Translations under genes and position numbers: made by a program
The notes under the pieces: model-generated
The model's database searches: none
What the model saw: only the letters and a program-made list of their open reading frames with translations
What the model was told of the DNA's origin: nothing
Part shown: in pieces, positions 55,569-64,000 of the stretch
Layout: every line of letters starts with the position of its first letter
Position numbering within the stretch: the stretch's first letter is position 1
From: Streptococcus intermedius SK54 = ATCC 27335
GTDB lineage: Bacteria; Bacillota; Bacilli; Lactobacillales; Streptococcaceae
Direction: 5' to 3'
Length of the DNA stretch: 64,000 nt
Assembly (NCBI RefSeq): GCF_000413475.1
Contig: NZ_ATFK01000004.1
Coordinates: forward strand, 62,001 to 126,000

Positions 55569-55591
55569 ATGCTTTGAATAGCAGACTTAAT

Positions 55592-55623
55592 AAAAAATCT
55601 GTCGAAAATTCGACAGATTTTTT
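55592..55623. terminator. Bidirectional terminator between queT and the EIIC_2 gene
   Basis: A perfect 13-bp stem (AAAAAATCTGTCG with CGACAGATTTTTT) around AAAATT has A and T runs on each side. Confidence 0.9.
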
Positions 55624-55624
55624 A

Positions 55625-56674
55625 TTAGTCTTGGAATTTAAATACTACAGAAGAATCATATAATTTCAAGATTTTTTCAAAAATAATTTTACTTGCCAGA
55701 GCTGCAAGAATTGGAACAATGAGCCATACAATAACTGCTAAAGCTACATTTAGTCCCGCATCAATAGAAGCTAATGGCCCAACCAAACCAACGAGACCAA
55801 AACCTGCTGACTGAGCAGTTCCGCTGACTGAGAAAAGAGCTACTGGGATAGCAGATATAACAGCTGTGGTCAAACACGGAACTAAAATAATCGGATATTT
55901 AAAAACATTTGGCATCATCAGTTTCATAGCTCCTAAAGCAATAGCTAAGGTCACACCTGAATTATTTACTTTCCAAGAATGAACAACCAAAGCAACAGCT
56001 GTAGCAGCAACTCCCATTGCTGAAGCACCAGCTGAAATTCCGTTTAATTGAATAGCTAAACCGATAGCTACGGTTGAGATTGGAGAAATGATAATAAAGG
56101 CAAATGAACAACAAATTAAAATCGACATCAATAGCGGTTGGAAGTGTGTAAATTCATTGATAACCACTCCAATGCCAGTTGTAATTTGTTTAACAAATGG
56201 CAAGAGCAGTAAGCCGATAAAGGCTGCACCTACCCCGACGACAATCGGCATAGCTACCACAGCTGTTGAACCGAATCGATCTTTAATCAACATAAGCATA
56301 CCAACTGCGATGGCTGCGGTCAACATAGTGTTGATCAAATCACCTGTGCCAGCCCCAACATATTTACCGAGTTCAGTATTGAAAGTAACGACACCTGAAG
56401 CTACAAAAGCAGCTCCGGCAGTGACCATCATTTGCATGGGTTTAAATCCAAATTGTAAAGCAATTAATCCACCAATAATTAACGGCGTTGCTAGTTGGAA
56501 AATAACAGCGATATGAATAATAGTCTGTGCAATTGGCACAGTACTGAAATATTTCAAAATGGCTGATAAAACAGCGTTTGGAATTAAGCCAATAATAACT
56601 CCTAATGCTGTTCCTGCCAATACTTTATTGACAAAGATTTTTGCTGTCATCTTTTCTTGTACTTGTGTTTCCAT
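55625..56674 (-). CDS. PTS EIIC_2-family membrane protein, orphan
   Basis: The 349-aa protein has about ten membrane segments, glycine- and alanine-rich (GLIALQFGFKPMQMMVTAG; GFGLVGLVGPLASIDAGLN), and fits the PTS_EIIC_2 family. No EIIA or EIIB gene is nearby. It follows panE after 24 bases on the same strand, with AGAAAGGGA as ribosome site, so the two form an operon. A transport role linked to a keto acid or pantothenate-type compound is inferred from that pairing only. Confidence 0.75.
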   Translation of the reverse strand: METQVQEKMTAKIFVNKVLAGTALGVIIGLIPNAVLSAILKYFSTVPIAQTIIHIAVIFQLATPLIIGGLIALQFGFKPMQMMVTAGAAFVASGVVTFNTELGKYVGAGTGDLINTMLTAAIAVGMLMLIKDRFGSTAVVAMPIVVGVGAAFIGLLLLPFVKQITTGIGVVINEFTHFQPLLMSILICCSFAFIIISPISTVAIGLAIQLNGISAGASAMGVAATAVALVVHSWKVNNSGVTLAIALGAMKLMMPNVFKYPIILVPCLTTAVISAIPVALFSVSGTAQSAGFGLVGLVGPLASIDAGLNVALAVIVWLIVPILAALASKIIFEKILKLYDSSVVFKFQD

Positions 56675-56698
56675 CTAATTTCCCTTTCTGTTTCCAAA

Positions 56699-57646
56699 CT
56701 ATTTAGCGCCTAATATTTGTTCTTTACAGTGAACCAATTCTGTCAAGAAGGAGCAATATGGAGTTTGTACACCATACTTTTGACCTTTTCGTACGACAGC
56801 TCCGTTGATATAATCAATTTCTGTTAAACGATTATGCTCGTTCAAATCTTGATACATTGATGGGTGATGTAATCCGATTGTATCTCGATTGTAGCAATTT
56901 TTTTCGATGTAATCGACAGTTTCCTCAACATTCAAATCGACATTTTCATATTTTGCAACCGCCGCAAATTCATTGACAATTTGTTGAACAATTGTATGGG
57001 CGGGCGTAGTATCACCGAAGTCTGCCATATTAGAAAGTAAAATGGTACATAAACCATTCATTGTTCCGTTGACGCAAGCCTTTTTATAAATGGCGTGTAA
57101 AATATCCTCTGAGTACTGTGCATTCAATCCAGCAGAATTTAAGATTTCGACAATGTGATCAGCTGTATCTTTGGCTTTTGAATCTGAAACCAGATTTTTC
57201 AGTGCAACGGTTCCATTTCCGAATAACTTCACTTGACCTGGTCCTTCCATACCTGCTGTCCACATAGTATTTCCAATCATGATATGATCTTTTGGCACAT
57301 ATCTTTCAATGATTTCTTCGTGTCCTATCCCATTTAATAAACAGAGAACATTTGTATGTTCTTTTATCAATGGCTGAATGTCTGTTAACATTGCTTCTAA
57401 CTGCATTGCTTTAGTAAATAAAATGATTAAATCGCTGGACAAAGCTGGCTTTAGTTCGCTTTGAAGATAAATTGGTAATTTAGCGATGATTTGTTCACCA
57501 TTTAAGTTAGCTTGTAAGCCGTTTTTCTGGATAGCTTTTACATGTTCTTTCCAGCCATCTATTAAAGTCACTTTATGTCCTGCTAGATGCAACATGAGAC
57601 CAAAGCGACTTCCCATAGCACCAGCACCTGCAATTGTAATATTCAC
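56699..57646 (-). CDS. panE: 2-dehydropantoate 2-reductase family protein
   Basis: The 315-aa NADPH-dependent reductase begins MNITIAGAGAMGSRFGLML (Rossmann loop) and has the central KACVNGTMNGL with the catalytic lysine and KNLVSD. It would reduce ketopantoate to pantoate or a related 2-keto acid. The start is GTG with AGGAGG nine bases before it. I see no panB, panC or panD in the window, so a role in pantothenate synthesis is uncertain. Confidence 0.9.
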   Translation of the reverse strand: MNITIAGAGAMGSRFGLMLHLAGHKVTLIDGWKEHVKAIQKNGLQANLNGEQIIAKLPIYLQSELKPALSSDLIILFTKAMQLEAMLTDIQPLIKEHTNVLCLLNGIGHEEIIERYVPKDHIMIGNTMWTAGMEGPGQVKLFGNGTVALKNLVSDSKAKDTADHIVEILNSAGLNAQYSEDILHAIYKKACVNGTMNGLCTILLSNMADFGDTTPAHTIVQQIVNEFAAVAKYENVDLNVEETVDYIEKNCYNRDTIGLHHPSMYQDLNEHNRLTEIDYINGAVVRKGQKYGVQTPYCSFLTELVHCKEQILGAK

Positions 57647-59909
<2,263 letters not shown>

Positions 59910-59917
59910 AGGTTTGT

Positions 59918-60877
59918 ATGGAAACAGCTAGAAAAAGAGCACGATTGATTTATAATCCGACCTCTGGTCAGGAAATTATTAAAAAAAATATCGCAGAAGT
60001 TTTAGACGTTTTAGAAGATGTGGGTTATGAAACAAGTGCTTATCAAACAACACCCGCTCCTTTATCAGCTCAAAACGAAGCAGAGAGAGCAGCCAAAGCA
60101 GGATTTGATTTAATTGTGGCAGCTGGTGGCGATGGAACGATTAACGAAGTGGTTAATGGCGTGGCACCATTGGAAAACCGTCCCAAGTTGGCGTTTATTC
60201 CTACTGGTACAACCAATGACTATGCGCGTGCTCTCAAGATTCCAATGGGAGATCCAGTAGCAGCTGCTCGGATTATTGAAAAAGATCAAACCATAAAAAT
60301 GGATATCGGTCAAGCTTATGGAAAAAAATATTTTATCAATATTGCTGCAGCAGGAACTTTGACAGAATTAACATATAGTGTTCCAAGCGAAGTTAAATCG
60401 CGTCTGGGTTATCTTGCCTATGTTGCAAAAGGAGCAGAAATGCTGCCAAAATCTAAATTACGTAAGGTGCATATTGAACATGACCATGGTGTGTTTGAAG
60501 GTAAAGTTTCTTTAATCTTTGCTGCCTTGACCAATTCAATTGGCGGTTTTGAAAAATTGGCACCAGATACAGTATTGGATGATGGTAATTTCACCTTGAT
60601 TTTGGTGAAAACAGCAAGGTTATTTGACATGTTAGCATTGATGATTCAAGCAATCAATGGTGGTCAGCATGTGACTGATGCAAATGTAGAATATTTAAAA
60701 ACAAGTAAATTAAAATTAGAAGTTTTAGATAAAAAGGCACCATTCATGTTAAATTTGGATGGTGAATATGGTGGAGACACTCCTGTTGAGTTAGAAGTTC
60801 TTCATAACCATTTAGAGTTTTTTGCAAATATTGATGAGATTAGCGATAGTGCTTTGTCATTAGAAAATAGGGAATAA
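59918..60877 (+). CDS. Diacylglycerol kinase family lipid kinase (DgkB/YegS-like)
   Basis: The 319-aa soluble kinase has the catalytic loop GGDGTINEVVNG near residue 69 and IPTGTTNDYARAL nearby, as in DgkB of Gram-positive bacteria. It probably phosphorylates diacylglycerol released during lipoteichoic acid synthesis. It sits between ligA and pulA with ten or fewer bases to each, so all three are cotranscribed. Confidence 0.93.
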   Translation: METARKRARLIYNPTSGQEIIKKNIAEVLDVLEDVGYETSAYQTTPAPLSAQNEAERAAKAGFDLIVAAGGDGTINEVVNGVAPLENRPKLAFIPTGTTNDYARALKIPMGDPVAAARIIEKDQTIKMDIGQAYGKKYFINIAAAGTLTELTYSVPSEVKSRLGYLAYVAKGAEMLPKSKLRKVHIEHDHGVFEGKVSLIFAALTNSIGGFEKLAPDTVLDDGNFTLILVKTARLFDMLALMIQAINGGQHVTDANVEYLKTSKLKLEVLDKKAPFMLNLDGEYGGDTPVELEVLHNHLEFFANIDEISDSALSLENRE

Positions 60878-60887
60878 TCAGGAGAAT

Positions 60888-63191
60888 ATGATGTTAGACT
60901 ATCGTGTCTTAATCCATTACCATAATCAATTAGGTAATTATACAGCTTATAATATGTGGAAATGGCAAATGAATAAATGGGGAGAAGAAGCTTCTTTTTT
61001 TCAAAGAGATGATTTTGGTATTCAAGGGAATTTGTCGTATAAGAGCCATCATGCTTTAGATTATGCGCATGTCATTGTAAAAACAATTGATTGGTCTCAC
61101 CAGTCGGTTGACTATTCCATTCAGTTATTACCTCCTCATCTGGTGACGGAAATCTGGATTATTGAAGGAGATAAGCAAATTTATTATTCTAGGCAAGCTG
61201 CTATAGCTAGTCCGTATTATGCAAAGCGAGATTTTCATGCTTTTGATATGGCTTTAGATAGCAAGCATTTTGATCAGCATTGGGGTTACCAAGGTTGGCT
61301 AGGTTGCCGTTTTGATGGTCAAACAGCTGAATTTAAACTTTGGGCACCAACCGCTAAAAAAGTGCAGTTAGTGGTATATAAGAATAGCAGTAATAATTCG
61401 GAAATTTGGAAAATTTATGAGTTGCAAAGAGGGAAGAGGTTTTCAAAAGATCATTCTGAAAATACAATTGGGATTTGGTCTAGGGTGATTTTGGATGATT
61501 TATCAGGTAGAGCTTATCAATATCAGTTAGAGTTTGAGTCTCACAAAACATTGACGCGCGATCCATACGCAGAAGCAACGACTGATGATGGATTTCGTTC
61601 TGTCGTTTTATCACCTACGGAGCGAAACCCTAAACATTTTCAAGTAAAGCAAGGACAACAAGCAATTTGGCGTTTGGAAAATCCTTGTCAGGCTGTTATT
61701 TATGAAATGCATGTACGAGACCTGACGAAATCTAGTAGTTCTGGTGTTTCTAAAAAATATCGAGGTACCTTTTTAGGTGCCTGTCAGAGAGGGACTAAAA
61801 ATAGAATGGGGCAGGCGACAGGATTTGACTATATCCAATCTTTAGGTGTCAATGTCGTACAATTACAGCCGATCTCTGATCGACATAAAGACTATGATCA
61901 AGATGGGAATGTGGCTTACAACTGGGGTTATGACCCTCAAAATTACAATGCTCCAGAAACGAGTTTTTCAACAGATCCAACAAATCCTTCTCAAGGAATG
62001 CGGGATTTGAAAACGATGATTCAAGCTTATCATGATGCGGGTGTTTCTGTGGTGATAGATGTTGTGTACAATCATAGTTACTCTACTTATGATTCGCCTT
62101 TTCAAGCTACAGTGCCAGATTATTACTATCGGATGAATCCAGATGGCTCTTTCCAAAATGGGACAGGCGTGGGGAATGAAACAGCTAGTGAACACGAGAT
62201 GTTCCGGAAATATATGATTGATTCGATTCTTTATTGGGTCAATGAGTATAATATAGATGGTTTTCGTTTTGATTTGATGGGAATTCATGACATTGAAACC
62301 ATGCGTCAGATTCGAGAAGCTTTGGATGAGATTGATCCTCAAATCCTGACTTATGGTGAAGGTTGGGATATGGGAACCGGGTTACTTCCTCTTGATAAAG
62401 CTAAGAAAGATAACGCTTTCGAATTACCAAATATTGGTTTTTTCAATGACACTGAACGTGATGCTATTAAAGGAGCGGAGGTCTATGGGGGCTTAAAAGC
62501 TGGTTTTGTAAGTGGAGAGGCAACAGAATCAATTGTTGCTAAAGCAATTTTAGGAAGCAATGAACTGGGAGTTTATCTGGAACCGAAACAAGTTGTGAAC
62601 TATGTAGAAGCGCATGATAATTATAATTTACATGACTTGTTAGTGGAACTACATCCAGATGATGATGACTTGACTCGTACCAAACGAATTGAATTGGCGA
62701 CTGCGATGAATTTGCTGTTGCAAGGTATGAGTTTTATGGAACTAGGACAGGAATTTTCACGTAGCAAGCTAGTAGCAACTGGAGAAAATGGTCAAACTAT
62801 TCAGGAAGATTATGAACGTGCTATGAATAGTTATAATGCTCCTGATACTGTTAATCAGGTAAATTGGGATTTGATAGCTGATCACCAAGAAAGTATTGAC
62901 TATATCAAAAAGATTATCCATTTAAAAACTATGACAAAAGAATTTTCTTATCAACATTACGAAGACATTTACCAGCACGTCTTTGTGCACTCAGCTCATT
63001 CAGGAAGTGGGATTGTCATTTTTGAGGTGAAAGATGAGAAATATTACCTTGTGATCTTCAATGCAAGCGGCCAAAGTTACAACATTGAAGATATTGGCAA
63101 TTTGAGATTTGTAGCTGGTAATAGTCGCCAAGTTAGTGATTCTTTTGTTGAAGATTTAACAGCAACAGTCTTTGAGGTTCTAGAATGGTAA
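60888..63191 (+). CDS. pulA: Type I pullulanase (intracellular debranching enzyme)
   Basis: The 767-aa GH13 enzyme has no signal peptide, so it should cut alpha-1,6 links in glycogen or maltodextrin inside the cell. After N-terminal carbohydrate-binding modules (GCRFDGQTAEFKLWAPTAKK), the catalytic barrel shows DVVYNHS near 390, GFRFDLMG near 456 (nucleophile Asp), YGEGWD near 489 (acid Glu) and VEAHDN near 573. Tandem ATG codons (60888 and 60891) follow AGGAG. Confidence 0.96.
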   Translation: MMLDYRVLIHYHNQLGNYTAYNMWKWQMNKWGEEASFFQRDDFGIQGNLSYKSHHALDYAHVIVKTIDWSHQSVDYSIQLLPPHLVTEIWIIEGDKQIYYSRQAAIASPYYAKRDFHAFDMALDSKHFDQHWGYQGWLGCRFDGQTAEFKLWAPTAKKVQLVVYKNSSNNSEIWKIYELQRGKRFSKDHSENTIGIWSRVILDDLSGRAYQYQLEFESHKTLTRDPYAEATTDDGFRSVVLSPTERNPKHFQVKQGQQAIWRLENPCQAVIYEMHVRDLTKSSSSGVSKKYRGTFLGACQRGTKNRMGQATGFDYIQSLGVNVVQLQPISDRHKDYDQDGNVAYNWGYDPQNYNAPETSFSTDPTNPSQGMRDLKTMIQAYHDAGVSVVIDVVYNHSYSTYDSPFQATVPDYYYRMNPDGSFQNGTGVGNETASEHEMFRKYMIDSILYWVNEYNIDGFRFDLMGIHDIETMRQIREALDEIDPQILTYGEGWDMGTGLLPLDKAKKDNAFELPNIGFFNDTERDAIKGAEVYGGLKAGFVSGEATESIVAKAILGSNELGVYLEPKQVVNYVEAHDNYNLHDLLVELHPDDDDLTRTKRIELATAMNLLLQGMSFMELGQEFSRSKLVATGENGQTIQEDYERAMNSYNAPDTVNQVNWDLIADHQESIDYIKKIIHLKTMTKEFSYQHYEDIYQHVFVHSAHSGSGIVIFEVKDEKYYLVIFNASGQSYNIEDIGNLRFVAGNSRQVSDSFVEDLTATVFEVLEW

Positions 63192-63215
63192 TTTGAGAGA
63201 TGTCAAGTTTTTTTC

Positions 63216-63244
63216 TTGACACCTATTCTTACTTGTGATATGAT
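63216..63244 (+). promoter_or_regulatory. Promoter of rpsP-khpA
   Basis: TTGACA and TATGAT at exact 17-bp spacing. The -35 is the right arm of a hairpin (TGTCAAG with CTTGACA, 63201-63221, seven T in the loop) that follows pulA. Confidence 0.85.
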
Positions 63245-63307
63245 AGAGTACGTTGGTAATAGCTCTGCTATACCTAAAAATAAAAAGAGAAAAGAGAAAT
63301 TTTAAAA

Positions 63308-63580
63308 ATGGCAGTTAAAATTCGTTTAACTCGTATGGGTTCTAAGAAAAAACCTTACTATCGTATTAACGTAGCAGATTCACGTTCACCTCGTGACGGA
63401 CGTTTCATCGAAACAGTTGGAACTTACAATCCACTTGTTGCTGAAAATCAAGTTACTTTGAAAGAAGATCGTGTTCTTGACTGGTTGTCGAAAGGTGCTC
63501 AACCTTCTGATACAGTTCGTAACATTCTTTCAAAAGCTGGCGTAATGAAAAAATTTCACGATTCTAAATACTCTAAATAA
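63308..63580 (+). CDS. rpsP: 30S ribosomal protein S16
   Basis: The 90-aa protein starts [20 protein letters not shown] and has [19 protein letters not shown], the S16 signature. Its own strong promoter lies 64 bases upstream. khpA follows after 19 bases. Confidence 0.99.
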   Translation: MAVKIRLTRMGSKKKPYYRINVADSRSPRDGRFIETVGTYNPLVAENQVTLKEDRVLDWLSKGAQPSDTVRNILSKAGVMKKFHDSKYSK

Positions 63581-63599
63581 ATAGAAGTGCAGGTTAACC

Positions 63600-63839
63600 A
63601 TGGACACGATTGAAAATCTTATTATTGCGATAGTGAAACCGCTGATTTCACAACCAGATGCTTTAACGATTAGGATTGAAGATACACCAGAATTCTTGGA
63701 ATATCATTTAGATCTTGATCCTAGCGATGTTGGACGTGTAATTGGTCGTAAAGGTCGCACAATTTCTGCGATAAGGACGATTGTTTACTCTGTTCCAACC
63801 GAAGATAAAAAAGTTAGAATTGTTATTGACGAAAAATAA
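63600..63839 (+). CDS. khpA: KH-domain RNA-binding protein KhpA
   Basis: The 79-aa protein contains one KH domain with the GxxG loop [17 protein letters not shown]. In streptococci KhpA works with KhpB (EloR) in controlling cell elongation and division. The rpsP-khpA order is conserved in Firmicutes. Confidence 0.95.
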   Translation: MDTIENLIIAIVKPLISQPDALTIRIEDTPEFLEYHLDLDPSDVGRVIGRKGRTISAIRTIVYSVPTEDKKVRIVIDEK

Positions 63840-63867
63840 AATAGAGCCTTAGTGGCTCTATTTTTTG
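63839..63867. terminator. Terminator after khpA
   Basis: AAAATAGAGCC pairs with GGCTCTATTTT (11 bp, 5-nt loop) with T run; it overlaps the khpA stop and can serve the converging gene too. Confidence 0.88.
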
Positions 63868-63898
63868 AAATCTATCCTTAAAATGACTTGTGTATGTT

Positions 63899-64000
63899 TT
63901 ACAGTAGAAAACCTAAATTTTCTAGTGCTTTTTCGATATAATCTAAATCTTGCTGCGAATCGGCTTCTACTAGATGATAATGGACACCGTCTGTCAATTC
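63899..64000 (-). CDS. C-terminal end of a minus-strand gene (5' part outside window)
   Basis: Reading inward from base 64000 on the minus strand gives an open frame of 33 codons to a TAA at 63901-63899. It includes LTDGVHYHLVEADSQQDL and ends with an amphipathic helix (IEKALENLGFLL). It is acidic and without membrane segments. The good coding character and the terminator facing it support a real gene end; I do not recognise the family. Confidence 0.6.
   Translation of the reverse strand, partial: ELTDGVHYHLVEADSQQDLDYIEKALENLGFLL

Noticed and set aside
55625..56674. Long antisense frames inside the EIIC_2, ligA, pulA and other genes
   Set aside because: They lie opposite well-recognised genes and encode low-complexity or family-free products without ribosome sites; they are shadows of the real coding frame.

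Overview
The window is a stretch of low-GC Firmicute chromosome whose gene content and gene order fit the genus Streptococcus. Typical neighbourhoods are era/mutM/coaE/pmrA/rpmG/secG/rnr/smpB, comEA-comEC, ung-mutX-pyrC, pyrK-pyrDB with pyrF/pyrE, ligA/lipid kinase/pulA and rpsP-khpA. An anginosus- or sanguinis-group species is my guess; the sequence alone does not settle it. Most genes lie on the + strand, so the window is probably largely co-directional with replication.

Layout. 0-8.4 kb: end of galK, galT, a 44-aa membrane protein, obg, a 53-aa protein, a membrane-anchored polysaccharide deacetylase (minus strand), hom-thrB and an uncharacterised membrane protein. 8.5-12.4 kb: an orphan cellobiose-type EIIC overlapping a DUF915 hydrolase, then an MFS transporter behind a structured leader. 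12.6-17.6 kb: a LysR regulator divergent from the pyrimidine genes pyrK-pyrD and pyrF-pyrE, with two PyrR-type attenuators. 17.6-24 kb: decayed DNA, yozE, phoH, small accessory genes, ald, tRNA-Thr and a ruined flavocytochrome c gene. 24-27.5 kb: a heterodimeric ABC exporter behind a leader peptide and attenuator. 27.6-41 kb: ybeY-dgkA-era, a five-gene accessory insertion, mutM-coaE-pmrA-rpmG, secG-rnr-smpB and comEA-comEC. 41-53.7 kb: DUF805, an oxidoreductase, ung-mutX-pyrC, metK behind a SAM-III (SMK) riboswitch, a MurA, spxR-map-rbn, MarR and a B3/B4 protein. 53.7-64 kb: IS-like debris, gtrA, queT behind a preQ1-II riboswitch, panE with an EIIC_2 membrane protein, ligA, a lipid kinase, pulA, rpsP-khpA and the end of a minus-strand gene.

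How it works together. RNA-based control is the strongest theme. Three leaders carry a PyrR-type hexaloop hairpin. Two serve pyrKD and pyrFE; the third precedes the MFS gene, which makes that protein a candidate pyrimidine or orotate-type transporter. metK has a SAM-III element, queT a preQ1-II element, and the ABC exporter a 23-codon leader ORF followed by a strong terminator.

Several transcripts look leaderless: the orphan EIIC, a 42-aa peptide and possibly ligA. Decay is visible in four places: a pyrophosphatase-like gene with no start codon between pyrF and pyrE, a 5' frameshift in pmrA, the flavocytochrome c remnant, and an IS3-like remnant near 53.9 kb. I see no CRISPR array, rRNA, phage or intact insertion sequence.
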